Source: Anthoceros angustus
Taxonomy: Eukaryota > Streptophyta > Anthocerotopsida > Anthocerotales > Anthocerotaceae
NCBI GenBank assembly: GCA_010909165.1
Contig: MU008208.1
Coordinates: 153,545 to 217,544 of the forward strand
DNA: 64,000 bases
Direction of reading: 5' to 3'
A program made the translations under genes and the position numbers. Of this stretch, positions 10,379 through 22,079 are shown in pieces (the first letter of the stretch is position 1; the number at the start of each line of letters is the position of its first letter). The notes under the pieces are model-generated. The model was given only the letters and a program-made list of their open reading frames with translations, was not told the DNA's origin and did no database searches.

Positions 10379-10537
10379 CAGAACTTGATTTTGGGCCCTC
10401 CGAGCCCGTGTTGTGAGTGTGGTGCTTATTGTGAGCATCTCTATTTACATTTACAAGCTTGGTTATTGATGCGAATTCTTGGTTTTGCGTCATAACACAA
10501 AGTCAGCTATCTGTCAATAATCACAAGTTTTCTGAAG

Positions 10538-11500
10538 ATGGCTACTCCTCCACCTACACCACCAACACCGGCACCTTCTCCTCCTGCTCCAATCATTAAT
10601 GTTATGAATGTGAGTACGGATTTTAAGGAGAAAGACCGTTTTGACGGCACCAAGTTTGAAGTTTGGTCTAAGCGGATGAAGACTGCTCTAAATACTCGAG
10701 ATCTTCTTGCCATCGTTGATGGCTCTCTCCCGAAACCACCTGGACCTTCACCCGCTCTCGACTCATGGACAAGGCAAGATGCAGCTATGCACATGCTTAT
10801 TTCGGCCCAGACGAAGTCACTCCATCACACCGATGGTGCCCTCACCGCCAGGCTTGGAGGCGATCACGGATATTTACCAATCCACCAACGTAATGACATT
10901 GGTCACGGTTCGCAATGAATTTTATTCTTTAAGAATGCAGCCTTGTGTTGTTACTCATGTGAGCAAGTTTCGTATCTGCGTGCTCAACTTGTCGCTTTGG
11001 GGACTCCATTAGAGTTCAAGCTTCGGCATACTAGCTTGCCTCCCACCATTTTCAATCTTTGTCTCTTCACGTAATGGCACTGCACGTGAAGCTCTGTCGT
11101 GCTAATAAGACACCTTCAATTTCTATCTCCGAGATAGCTGGTGCTCTTTTACAAGAAGAGGCTTCTAGGTTCAATGCTGTCACCTCAAACATGGTGGTGA
11201 TAGGGTGATGTTTGTCACCAAAGGTAGACAACAATTCAACAAGCGCAGGAACCCAAATGCCATTCGCCTCCACTCCACTGGTACCACCTCCGGGCCTTCT
11301 CCATCCAATTCTTCCTCAACTCCTAGACGTAAGGGGACATGTAATTGGTGCAAAGCCCAAGGACACCGGGAGCAGGAATGCAAGAAGAAGAAGGCTGGTG
11401 AGCCCAAGCGGGACACCAAAACCGCTAACACAGTGGTTGTTACTAAAGCAAGGCATAATTCCAAGACCGACATTGCTTTAACAGTTTGTTTGGTTGCATC
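10538..11500 (+). pseudogene. Copia-1A gag
   Basis: ATG at 10,538 opens a Pro-rich N-terminus followed by 'DFKEKDRFDGTKFEVWSKRM', the conserved start of copia Gag, then 'LLAIVDG'. The frame breaks near 10,830. Capsid-like sequence continues to the zinc knuckle 'CNWCKAQGHREQEC' (CX2CX4HX4C, 11,340-11,381), followed by a Lys-rich tail. Gag forms the cytoplasmic particle and binds element RNA through the knuckle. About two frameshifts separate these parts. It leads directly into the protease. Confidence 0.85.
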
Positions 11501-14500
11501 TGAGTATAAATCTTCTTGGCTGCTCGACTCTGCAGCTTCTGCTCACATATGCAGCCACAAACACATGTTTACGACATATTCGGCGGCTGATGTTCTTCAT
11601 CGCTTTGTTCTCCTTGGCGATGACTCTGGCCTCTCAATAGCGGGCACTGGCTCAGTGACTTTCGAATTGGAAGATGGTTCTTCCCTTCTACTCACTGATG
11701 TGCTGCATGTACCCTCAGATGGCCAAGAATTTAATTTACGTCACTTGGTTAAGGATGGCATCTACTTGGACTTTGGCCGTGGTGATTGTCTACTCCTATC
11801 TATTCATCCGGGCCGTGTTATTGCTCGAGGCCATCCTCGCCATGATTTATATGTCTTCAACGGCAAGCCCATGTTGGCGCTGGCTGGCTCCACCGGCCGC
11901 CGCCCCGCCATCGTGGGGAGCTCACGCCATGGTGATGCTTTTCTCGCACTCTAGGCTTGGCCACATTAATCATTCCAAGCTCTTAGAGATGTCTAAGCAG
12001 GATTTGTTTAGGATAGGCTGCCTACTTTTACAAAGACGCCACCGCTGTGTGAATCTTGTATTTATGCTAAGCAACGCAGCCTTCGTATCCCGATCTTCCC
12101 GCACGCTTGCCACTCACCTTGGAGCTTGTCCACATTGATCTTTGTGGGCCACTGCTCCTTCACTTGGCGGGCTAATCATTTTATGACGTGTGGATGACTT
12201 CACGTTATACTTTTGCTTACCCGCCTGCTTGAAGAGTGACTCTGTATTTTCTCCTTTGTTACTATGGCCGAGCTGCAACCGGTTGTATGCGGCATTAGAT
12301 CCGACAATGCCGGGAACTTAACAATCACCGCTTAAGGACTTTTGTCAAGAGAGGGGATCCTTCACACGGTTCCCTATACCTCCCAAAGAAATGGAGTTGG
12401 AAAAGCCAATGGTGATCTTTTACATGGCGCGAGCTATGCTCGCTCAATCCCAATTGCCTAAGTCCTTCCGGGCCAAGTCCAACACCGCTATATCGTAAAT
12501 GTGGTGCTTTCCAAGTCCGTTACCAGCCGGACTCCTTATGAGGCCGGCATGGGAGTAAACCCTTATCTCTCATCTTCGTATCTTTGGATGCCCCCATGCC
12601 CATATACCTTCTCGCCTCGAGACAAGCTCTGCTCGTAAGTTGGTATTTGTGGGCTATGGCGAGGATCGCAAGGCATACAAGCTGGTGGACTTGAATACCC
12701 ACACTCGACGATGCACGCACCGTCACCTTTGATGAGTCCTGCTAGCACATCTTGACCCGCTCCCGGTCCCGCCTGATGTCGCCCCTCCGGCCTCGTAGCC
12801 CTCGATGGCTCGGTGACATTCACTTTGAGTTACATACTCAACCCTTCACTTTTCCCGACTCGTGTTCCTGCTTCTCGTTCTGCTCCTACTCCGCCTTTTT
12901 TCACCCTGCCGGTCCCCATAGTTCCCGCCGAGAGGGGAAGATGAACAAGCCATAGGGTTGCCCATGGATGAACCATTGGAAATTGAGGATGACTCCTTTG
13001 GTGTTCTTGAGACTCAAGCATCGAGACACCAGATCTCCACATTCCCCACCAAAAGCCCCGACTGCTCCCGAGCGTAGGTATCCCTTGCGTCGACAACCAC
13101 GCCACCTATGGAATGAAATACCCTTTGACTTGAGTTCAATCCGGCTATACTACCACTCAAGGTCACTTTGATGCTTTTAGTGCTCTTCGAGGGAGATCCT
13201 CTCACTCAAGAGAGGCATACTCACGACCGATGCTAAGTGGAAGTTTGCCGCTGATGATGAATATAATTCACTTATTAAAAACAACACATGGACTCGTCAA
13301 TCGCCCAAGGCGACAACTAAATGCAAGTGGGTTCTCAAAACTAAGTTCCGGAGGTTGAGCCTCGATCCGCCAAGGCGAGATTGGTGGCTAAGGGGTATAG
13401 TCGAAAGAGGGAGTGGATTACCAAGGCGACAAAGTTTACTCACCCGTCAAAGCCGCTGTAAGAATGCTTCTAGCTTTATGTGCCGAGCTTAACTTGGAAA
13501 TTTATCGACGCGACGGCCTTTCTTTATGGTCACCTTAAAGAGGAGATCTACATGGATCAACCAGAGGATTATGAAGATAAGAAATTCCTCACAAGGTGTG
13601 TAAACTACTCGCTCAATATATGGACTTAAGCAAAGCCCACGCTTATGGTACGAGAATGGATTCTTATCTCAAGAAGTTGGGGTTCATTCCAAAGTGAAGC
13701 AGACATACTAACATCTATGTACTTCGTCAGGATAGCTCACTTGTACTTGTTGCCCTATATGTCGATGACTTAGTTATTCCAGGCAATAATGTTGAACTGG
13801 TCAACAAGATAAAAGCTGATTTGAGCAAAGAATTCGAGATGAAGGATCTCGGCAAAGTTAAATATATTCTTGGAATGCATGTACATAGAGATAGCACGGA
13901 GCTATTTATCTTCATCAAGGACGATATGTAGGTATGCTAAAACGCTTCAACTTGGAGAACGCACGCGCCCACACCAGTGCCGTTGGTGAAGTTTCATCCG
14001 CCTCGCCTCAGTAAGAGGACAAGAAGGAGATGGAGATCGGCTCACCGCATGGGAGTTGGCACTCATGTTCTTGAGTAATCGACAAGACCGACATCTCAAA
14101 CACCGTGAATGTTGTTGCTCGCCTCGAGAATCCGTGGAGGGATCACCGGGTTGCTCTCAAACGCATCATGCTACCTCAAGGGTACTCAAAATTATGGCCT
14201 ATGCTACAAACCTAGCGGAAAGAAGCGCCCCCGCTACATGTTATGTGGATGCAGGGCTTTGGAAAAGTATCTCAAAGATATTGCTTTCTTGGCTCCATCA
14301 CAGTTAATTGGTCTTGTAGAAAACAAGCAGCCATATCACTTTCATCAATGTAATCGAGTACAAGGTTTCACCCAAGCCACCAAAGAGGTGAATGGGAAAG
14401 GAAGCTATGTGAGGATCCGGTATGACGCAGAAGGGCCAACAATACTTAATCGTGATAATATGTCAAGAATTGCTTTAGTTGCTAACCCCGTGTTCCATGC

Positions 14501-14590
14501 ACGCATTTAAACACATAGAGATTCAACATCACTATATTCGTGATGTCTAAAGGGAATAGTAAAGGTACAGAGATGTACCAACGACAACAC
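11501..14590 (+). pseudogene. Copia-1A pol: protease, integrase, RT, RNase H
   Basis: Protease: 'SSWLLDSAASAHI' with catalytic Asp in D-S-A near 11,520, then 'LLGDDSGLSIAG'. Integrase: pre-integrase 'RLGHINHSKLLEM' (about 11,955), 'LVHIDLCGP' (about 12,127), 'KLVFVGYGEDRKAYKLVD' (12,635-12,690). RT: '[10 protein letters not shown]' (about 13,320), 'LVAKGYS' (13,380), '[16 protein letters not shown]', and the catalytic 'LYVDDL' at 13,754-13,771, then 'FEMKDLGKVKYILGMH'. RNase H: 'YLKGTQNYGLCYKPSG' and the C-terminal 'NPVFHAR' near 14,490, with 'KSLPKFKHC' near 14,610. All catalytic modules are recognisable, but frameshifts and stops separate them, so it cannot work without help. Confidence 0.87.
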
Positions 14591-14905
14591 AAATAGACAT
14601 GTGACCAAATCCTTGCCCAAGTTTAAACACTGCCCCAGAGAAGGGCTTGGATTAGTAGAGTAGCTTTATGACGCTAGACAAGTCACTCATATGGTGAGGC
14701 TTATCATCTTTTGTTCCATCACTTGAAGTTGATGTTGTTGCATGCCTTGCTTCCCGCCACAACCGTGTACTACTCCGTGAGTCCGGATGAGCCAGCGAGG
14801 GAGTACGACGAGTTGAGACAAAGTAGTGGAAGATCAGAGCACATTGCAAGACTCGACAACGAGTGGTCTCCTTTGTTTTACGGAGATCTCGATAACTCAA
14901 CGTGT

Positions 14906-14917
14906 CGAGAGGGAGAG
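14906..14917 (+). other. Copia-1A polypurine tract
   Basis: 'cgagagggagag' lies directly before the 3' LTR, the usual place for plus-strand DNA priming. The preceding 14,620-14,905 is 3' untranslated sequence with no domain. Confidence 0.65.
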
Positions 14918-15125
14918 TTAGAAATAGTGCATCATGCTGGTTAAGGTCGACTAGACCACCCAATGTGGATTAGTCAAACTAGACTCATAGTTGGTAGTTA
15001 GTTAACTAGCGTGCTAGTGAAAGGACACACCCTCGTAACCATCCTTTATAAGCCCACCTATGAACTAAACATATTCATTGTTAATAAAGCATCTGCTTGA
15101 TGCAAGACGCTTCCGCATATGCATC
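14918..15125 (+). repeat. Copia-1A 3' LTR
   Basis: Matches the 5' LTR at 8,436-8,639 with small indels (for example 'agactgcactaatgg' in one and 'agaccacccaatgtgg' in the other). It ends at 'gcatc', directly before the gypsy LTR 'TGTGGCGTGAC'. No clear target duplication was found around Copia-1. Confidence 0.85.
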
Positions 15126-16127
15126 TGTGGCGTGACTTTCGTTGATGGCCAGCCAGGCGCGCACAATCCCGTGTTGTTGAAGTAAGGGGTCCGCTCCCAA
15201 GAGAATGATAGGCTCCGTTTTGCCGTGTTTCACTCATTTCTCACCTCACTTAGCAACCGTTCAGTCTCAACACACACATTCATCGCTTTATGCGACTACC
15301 CGCAACGTTTCACCGAACAGCCCGTGTGGCTAAACGCTTAAGGACCCGTTTCAAGGCCCACGCTGCTCAAGCCGCCACTCTCCACTCTAGTCCGCTCCTC
15401 TCGCCACCACTACCCTCATCGCCCTTGGAAGAAATCGCGAGTGGCTGCGCAGCTGACCTCCTACGCCCGCCAGCCTCCGACTCTCAGACGCCCGGAGTTC
15501 CTCCGGCTCACGCTGCTCGGCCGTCCCAACGCTGGGCCGCCTCGACGAGCAAGGGTCCCTAGGCGCTATTCCCCGCACACCACACACGTTAGGGTCCGTC
15601 ACCAAGACCTTGACAGTCTCCGTGGCCGCCACCGCCTGACTCAGACTCGCGTTACAAGAAGGCACACAAGGGCCTGCAAGAAGACGCATCAACACCAAGA
15701 AAAGATGATTTACTCAGAGCAATTTCGGCCCTCTTATACCACGCCAAGGTCGGCGCCTTACACCTCCTCTATTCCGAAACGAGAGCTACCGCGCCCTAAT
15801 CGCCGCCTACTCTTCTCCCTATTCCTCCTATCTCCGCTGGCCGTGGTGGGGCTGGATAGCCCCCCGATCTGCCTTGGCACCGTGGCCCAAAGCCGAGCCC
15901 CGACGATCGCCGCACCAATCGAATGATCCGCGAGGCGGACCTACCTCTCCCGAGGGTCTGCAGTGCGCTCACAAGGGCCCCGACAACGGCGGTCACCACT
16001 AAGTCCTCCTCCTCCTCTCTTAACTCTCTCAAGGGCCTCGCACAAAGCAGCCCTCCAAGGGCTGGATCTGCTGGGCGGTTCGGTGGCTCTCCCCACTCCC
16101 CGAGTCAGCCTCGGACCCCTGCCTGAC

Positions 16128-16360
16128 TCGAGTCCGGACCTCTAGGTCCGGCCTTCCTCCGGGGTCCGGCCTGTGTCCGCCTTCTTTCGAGTTCGGACCT
16201 CGGGGTCCGGACTTGCCTGGGTCCTGGCTCGGGCCCAACCCTTCCTCGAGTCCTGACCTCGGGGTCCGGCTCACGTCACTAGAGTCTCTAAGTCCAGACT
16301 TCCTTGGGGCGGACTTGGATTCGGCCTCCTCGAGTCCGACAAAGTCCGGACCCACGGGCT
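16128..16360. repeat. GTCCGGAC-type palindromic repeats in the gypsy LTR, unit A
   Basis: Successive phrases such as 'agtccggacctctaggtccgg', 'gttcggacctcggggtccgg' and 'gtctctaagtccagac' alternate at about 30-60 bp. Each is itself nearly palindromic (GTCCGG...CCGGAC). The block recurs at 39,640-39,880 and 63,060-63,300, and scattered copies occur at 24,295-24,365 and 49,575-49,640. Confidence 0.7.
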
Positions 16361-16376
16361 CCGGTTTGCCTCCTCA

Positions 16377-16919
16377 CTAGTCGATCACGGGCTCATCCAC
16401 CGAGCCCTCCTTGGTTCCCGAGTGCTTCTGCGCCCCTTGCACGGCCTCCCAGGCCCTCCTCCTCCTCCTTCCGCGGAGGTGTAGAGTGCACCTCCCAGGA
16501 TCTGACCCTTCTTCCGTCTGCCCGCCTCGCCTCGGGCCACTGGCCATCAAACAGGCCCTAGGGTCCCCTGCGGTCGCTACTGCCCCCGGGTCCTTCCTCC
16601 TCGCCTCCTTCCGACCCTTCCGAAGTCCGCCTTCCCGCTTGGTGGCGAAGACCTCCAGAGCCTTGAGGAGCTCTGCAGGTAGGTGAAGTCGGAATCGACT
16701 TGTTGAATCGCCTCCTCCACATGAGCCCAGCACCGGATTCTCCTCCAGGTGCTCCGGCATGAGCATGTTGTCTCGGCCGCCGCCTCCTGGGCTTGCCAAC
16801 TGTAGCCGGGCGGACTTCCTTGATGCCGTGAAGGCGGCCTCCATCACCTCCGGGCCTTTTGTCCTCGACGCTCTCCTCCTCCTGCTCGCCCGCCATTGCT
16901 TGGCCATGGAGCTGAGCTC
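16377..16919 (-). pseudogene. Coiled-coil ORF, C-terminal part, in gypsy LTR, unit A
   Basis: Minus-strand ORF of up to 183 codons. Across two frames it contains the block 'EEAIQQVDSDF' (degraded here to 'NKSIPTSPT' and 'TSRFRLHLPAELLKALEVF') followed by 'GGLRKGRKEARRKDPG'. Equivalents are at 39,911-40,450 and 63,483-63,992 and, more diverged, at 4,600-4,760, 5,700-5,850 and 29,290-29,420. Such repeated conservation suggests real coding use. Product unknown, rich in Arg/Glu/Ala. Copia-2A separates it from its N-terminal half at 23,395-25,464. Confidence 0.5.
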
Positions 16920-17184
16920 TGATACCATGAAGATTTTATGTGAATTGAATTAATAAAACACAATTACATTATTGATTGAATTGAAAGATCAAATAAAAGA
17001 GTAACTTGCTTATGCTTAAAACAACCTAATTAAGATACCAAGTGTTACGTCCACTCGTAAGAGTCACAACCCTACCGAAAGGGTACTAGGTGACTAGACC
17101 TAGTTTACACATCAGATAGGTTAACTAAACTAAGGTAACCTAACCCTAGCATGAGTCAACACATAAACAATAATTATTCCTTCA
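16920..17184 (-). repeat. Copia-2A 3' LTR (left), with adjoining polypurine tract
   Basis: About 265 bp, reading TG...CA on the plus strand ('tgataccatgaag' to 'attattccttca'). It matches 23,138-23,394. On the minus strand it follows the purine run 'caagtgggag' (17,185-17,194, shown as 'ctcccacttg'). The edge sequence 'gctctgatacca' (16,916-16,927) is the complement of TGGTATCAGAGC. Confidence 0.85.
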
Positions 17185-18150
17185 CTCCCACTTGTTGATC
17201 ATGACTTGTCTTGATCTTCTCTTTGGTGTGGGTTCCTTGTGGCATCCCTTGATACTGTTTGCATGGAGCGGCGGTCCATTCCTTACTCAACTCAAGCATG
17301 CCGGCAGGTGTAGTTCTCATTGTCCGTGGCTAAGGAGTGCGGCGGGAGCATCATGTCTTCGCCTCCGCATCGAGACTCCGCCCAAGCGTGAAATCGCCTA
17401 GGGACCGCATGGGCGGTTTACCACAACTAGAACAATTGCTCGGGTTCCTCACGATGTGAGCACTCCAGTGCGGTGCAGGAGGTAATCGCCTCGTGGAAGG
17501 CCGCGAGGCACGACCAAGGAGGTCCTAGCAAGGCGAGCCGCCACGCCAAGTGAGCCCATGGGCGGGCTGAGCCTCATCCGGACCCAAAATGACAAGAGTA
17601 AAGGCCCATCTTGTAATCCCGATTTCGGCTTTTCGAGAATGAGACTAACCCCTGAGGAGCCTAGCTTTCCTAAGCCTGCAGACCTGTTCAAGGAGACATC
17701 GTCTCTTATGGCTCCATCAAGCATCCGCGCAGCCCTCGTGGTGGGTTTGTGGGCCATCAAAGCCGTGATGAGACGTGTCAAGGTCAGCTGCGGGCTTACC
17801 CATTTCATGTGGTCGGCACTTATAGTAAGATCCCGCTTCAATACTCGTTGCAATCTTTTATTATTGTGCATGTGAGATGCTACACTAAGCTCCCGTGGCG
17901 GATCCAACATACGCTGGAAGAAGAATCGAGCCTCCAATCAAGGCGATTTGGGCAGGAGAGGAGTGGAGGAAAACCACCGCTCCTATAGCAGCCCCGATCC
18001 TTCAAGATGAGGAGGAGAGTCACAGCTGCTGAGAATCGAGTCCGATGGGGATTCCTATTCTTTGAAGTCTCGTGATGAGACAAACTTCAACGACTACACG
18101 AATGTTCTTCTTTCGGTGGCTAGCTAGAATGCTGCCGAATGACTTGACTT
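17185..18150 (-). other. Copia-2A 3' region between RNase H and LTR, with an open 163-codon frame
   Basis: About 1 kb follows RNase H, longer than usual. In unit A a minus-strand frame (17,937-17,449) is open from 'MEARFFFQRMLDPPREL' through a basic middle to 'LLHRTGVLTS'. Unit B (40,712-41,790) does not keep the frame. No domain, signal peptide or clear membrane segment was recognised. An accessory ORF is possible, but chance openness in GC-rich DNA is as likely. Confidence 0.3.
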
Positions 18151-21150
18151 TATGCACTACTACCTAGGGACTCGAGGAGTCACCTAGGCCTAAAAACTTT
18201 ACATGCTTCTCATGTAGATCCGCCTACGCCTTTGTGAAAATGTCCTGGGTTTTCTTGTGTTGCTATGTATTCCGGAGATATTGTGCTTGCGCTAGTAGCT
18301 CTCTAATCCAAAGGGTATTCCGCCACATGCTTTGTCCTGGAGTGGAAGAAGGGATTTTCAGCTAGCAAATTGACCCTTGGTTGTCGGTTCGATTTTGTGC
18401 AAGCAGCAACTCAATGCCAAGCTCAAACAGCTTTAGCCAAATAACCTCCTTCACGCAGTGTAAGTACTCTGTATTCGCCTCTGTGCTTGAGAGTGCAATG
18501 CATTGGTTGCTTTTGCTTGACCAACAAATAGGTCCTCCAAAGATAGCTCACCACATAACTGGCGACCTCCTCGTATCTATGTCACCTGCATAATCGATCG
18601 GTGTACGTCGAGGTCGCCACACCATCTTTGTGAGTATACACAATACCCTGTTTGGTGTGCCTTTCGGATCGGAAAACCCTCTTAACACAAGTCCAATGTG
18701 TCTTGGTTTTAGAGATCGAGAGCACTTGTCGAGTACGCTACCTCTGTGGTATTGGCAGCATATATGAGTTTGCCCACACCTTGCCCTATGGCACATTTCT
18801 CATATCGTCCTTCTCGATGTGTAATGCGACATATCTTTGCTCAACTTAAGACCACTTGGAAGAGGTGTTGCAGGTTTGGCATCTTTGAGTCCTGCACTCC
18901 AGATATCGGGGGTGAGTCATGGTAAGGATCCTTTTTCTCTTACAATGTGTATTCCTAAGCAACTTTGCAAAGGTCCAAGGTCCGACATCTTGAATTTTTG
19001 CCAGATTCGTGATCAAGAGATAAAGTCCAGTTTGCTTGCAAGGATGAGGTCATCGACATAAACTAAGTAACAGTTACATCATTCTTGATGTATACGTATA
19101 AAAGTCACCTTACTTTTGTAAAACCTAGAGCTCGCAACTCCTTGTCCAAAGGCAAGATTCCATTTCATTCGTTGCTTAAGTCCATAGAGGCACTTAATTA
19201 GTTTGCAAGCATAATCCTCCTTGCCGTTAACCTCATAACTGGTGGGTCGTTGCATGTAGATCTCGTATCAAGGATTCCATGCAAGAAAGCCGTCTTCACA
19301 TCAAACATCCTCATCGTAGTCCTTGTCGGTAGCAATGGTACACATGGTGCAAGTAGCTTGAGCAAAGGTTTCGAGGTAATCTAAACATTTGTGTGAAACC
19401 TCTAGCAACCAATCCCTTGTATGTATCAAACGATCCATCCGCCTTGACCTTCAATTTAAAGACCCATTTACATGACACGGTTTCGCCTTGGGCAACTTTG
19501 CTAGTTCCCAAGTTCCATTCTCGATAAGAGAATCATATTCGGATTGCCTTTCTCCATTCCTTGTGATCGCCCGAGAGCTTCCTCATAAGACCGTGGCTCT
19601 ATGGGATCTAAGTGGCGCATAAGCCTTCACATGAGAAGAGGTAATCAAGTCGGTGCATGATAGTAGTCGGAGGTCGACGCTCACGTGTAGGGTAATGTGT
19701 CGAGTAGGCTCGCTCATCGAGAAGTACATCATTAACTTCCTCTAATTCCTCGTCGGTCCCATCATCACCTGTTGCATCATCGCTATACCGGTTGAGGAAT
19801 GTGATCCTGTAGATCCGCTGGCATTTGGGTTGAATGTCAAGTTCAGTTGTTCTTCTCCCTAATCGATTGCCCCTCCTGCGGAGCATGTTCCTCAACAGTG
19901 GAGTATGAGCAAGAGTGCCATGATCTCAGTCATAGTGAGAGAGTTCAAAGGTTTCCTCATCTTCGTGTTGGGAACATGAGTTAAACTTGTTTCATCAAAT
20001 GTAACACTCGAGCATAGATGACTCTATTGGTAGGGACATCATATAGCTTGTAAGCTTTAATCCCTCTCAGATACCCCAGATAAGCAGCTTGCGTGCCTTA
20101 TCCGACACTTATCCGCTTCGCTTAGGGATGAAGGCATATCGAGACAGAAGGTCCTCAAGTGTTGAATAGAGGGCTTCAGCTGTAAAAGCCTCATAAGGAG
20201 TTTTGCCTGGTGGGTAACTCAAGAGAAAAGTTGAAGTCATCAAAGCCTCGCCAGAGGGGTAGTGGCAAATGAGCATCATGTAACAATGAGGAGACCATCT
20301 CCATGTGAGGTTCAAGCGCCACTCCATTACTGGAGTGTATACAACGGTGAGTTGGCGTCAATGCCTTCATCTTTGAGCTGGAATTCATTAGATGTAAATT
20401 CCATTATCGATCTCGGGGTCTTGAGTCGCTTTTCCAACGCTGAATTTGATGTATTCCTTGAAGTAGGAGAAACATTCGCTTTTGTTCTTCGTGATATAGG
20501 TGGTGACAAATGCTCTTGTCATCTCAGAACGTTAGAAAATAACGCCCACCTATGGACGCTTGAGATAAGGGTCCACATAGGTCATGTACAAGCTCAAGGA
20601 GATCATCGACGATGAGGTGCTTTGTTCTTGAAGGCAGCTTGGTGTTTCTTCGACAACACACAAGCCTCACATAAAGGTATGGCGTCAAAGGGCCAATAGG
20701 TCCATCTTTACAGTCACTCACAATTTTGCAGCTTTGCCATGTGAGGGTGACCCAAGCGTGCATGCCACAACTTAGACTTTCTTTGTTGTTGCGATGCAAG
20801 TGAGACATCTTGTGTCGTGGGACTCGCTATTCCACTGCAAATGGAGAGACGGATCGTGGTCCGACCATGTGCAAGGACCTTTCTAGGGTCAATAGCATCT
20901 ATGATTCTACAATCATCCTAGTGAAAACAACGTGATTGTTATCTCGCATTCAATCTTCCTGAAATAAGGTTTCTAGTCATTTCCATAGTAGACTTCTAAC
21001 AACATGAGTGTGATCCAGGAACTAGCAACTCAACTGCCACGAGTGAGACTAGAGACTGTCGTCCCAAGGTAAACATCGATCTGAAAAGACCTATATGTTT
21101 TGAAAGCATTTCTATCAAAGGATGTGTGCGTGCGTATCTAAATACCATTC
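18151..21150 (-). pseudogene. Copia-2A pol: protease, integrase, RT, RNase H
   Basis: From high to low coordinates: protease with 'EWYLDTHAHIL' (catalytic Asp, about 21,120-21,150); integrase zinc region 'HARLGHPHMAKL' pieces (about 20,720-20,770), then 'DLCGPLSQASIGGRYFLTF' (20,524-20,600); linker with 'YPTRERRP' (about 19,680); RT with 'GETVSCKWVFKLKVKADGSF' (about 19,420-19,480); RNase H and 'KATSDC'-like remnants down to 18,200. Frames are broken at many CAG/CTG sites where unit B is intact. Functional products are unlikely. Confidence 0.83.
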
Positions 21151-21229
21151 ATCTATTGGTTTCATTAGCTTTGGCGAAGGCAAGTGGAAGCGATGGACTA
21201 GCAAACTCCCTAGTCCCAACCCAGAGGAT

Positions 21230-22065
21230 GGGGTATTAGCCTTCTTTACCACAACATTGGTCGGTGGTGCCCTCCTTGAGGAATTCCAGCTTGCTTTTGC
21301 GACACTCTTTTCCCAATGTCCAGGTGCAGTTCGTGCACGGCTTTTTAGTCTTCTTCCCATGAGGATCCGCCTGAGCTACCTCCCTTGGAAGGATTTCCAC
21401 CACCTCCTTTGGAGAAGGATTTCTTGCCTCCTCGCCCTTGATTTGAGGTGTCAGGGCTGTTGTTTCCCGCTTTCTTGTGATTAGTTCGCTTGCCTCTTCT
21501 TGCACTCACAAGTTGTGAGAATGACATCTCGCATCTCTATGCCTTGCTTCTTAGCTATGTAGCTTGTGTCGGCGGTGTGTGGGAGGTCACAGTGTGACCA
21601 AGACTCGAAGCGAAAGAAGGAGCCTCATCACCATCTCATCATCCTTGATGGCAACTTTAGAGGCACCACAGGCCGGGAGGCTAGGGTCCTAAAGGTACTC
21701 ACGTGCTTCTCCACGAGTCCCCATCCTTCATTCTCAAGTTCGGAAATTTCTTAAAGTCATTGCCGACCATGTTCGCTGCGTGAGTTCCTTTAGACGATTC
21801 ATGATTTCGGCTGAAGTTTCCATTACGCCTCAACATTTCTTGCCACTGCGAATGATACTTGGCTCCGCTATCCTTAGCTAACCATTCTTCTTCTCCAAGA
21901 TCCCTCGTTTCACTACCTTTCCGGTTGCATGTTTCAGCATGCCCCTCATTTCGAGGACGCCCTCCATCCGGATCTGCCATATGTCGAAGTCATTGCCATT
22001 GAACCGATCCTTCTCCTTGAAGGATTCATTACCTCCATAGTTTGGAGTTGAGGTTGCGTCTGCCA
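21230..22065 (-). pseudogene. Copia-2A gag
   Basis: From the ATG at 22,065 the frame gives 'MADATSTPNYGG' and then 'SFKEKDRFNGNDFDIWQIRM', the copia Gag signature shared with Copia-1 and Copia-3, and 'EGVLEMRGML'. It stays open to 21,878, then breaks. Near 21,300-21,345 a zinc knuckle remnant 'CTNCTWTLGKECRKSK' is visible, with an expected His region lost to an indel. A Gly/Ser/Lys-rich stretch (21,345-21,527) precedes it. The frame is open upstream of the ATG to 22,141, so Gag may be longer. Confidence 0.8.
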
Positions 22066-22079
22066 TATTTATGGCTTGT

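Larger units (their letters stand above)
8436..15125 (+). mobile_element. Copia-1A, Ty1/copia LTR retrotransposon
   Basis: A 6.7-kb element has near-identical LTRs (8,436-8,639 and 14,918-15,125), an initiator-Met-type PBS, a 1.9-kb leader, gag, and pol in copia order (protease, integrase, RT, RNase H), then a polypurine tract. The order with integrase before RT assigns it to Ty1/copia. Every domain is present but separated by frameshifts. The 3' LTR abuts the first base of the gypsy LTR at 15,126. The copy at 31,986-38,642 is its duplicate, not a separate insertion. Confidence 0.9.
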
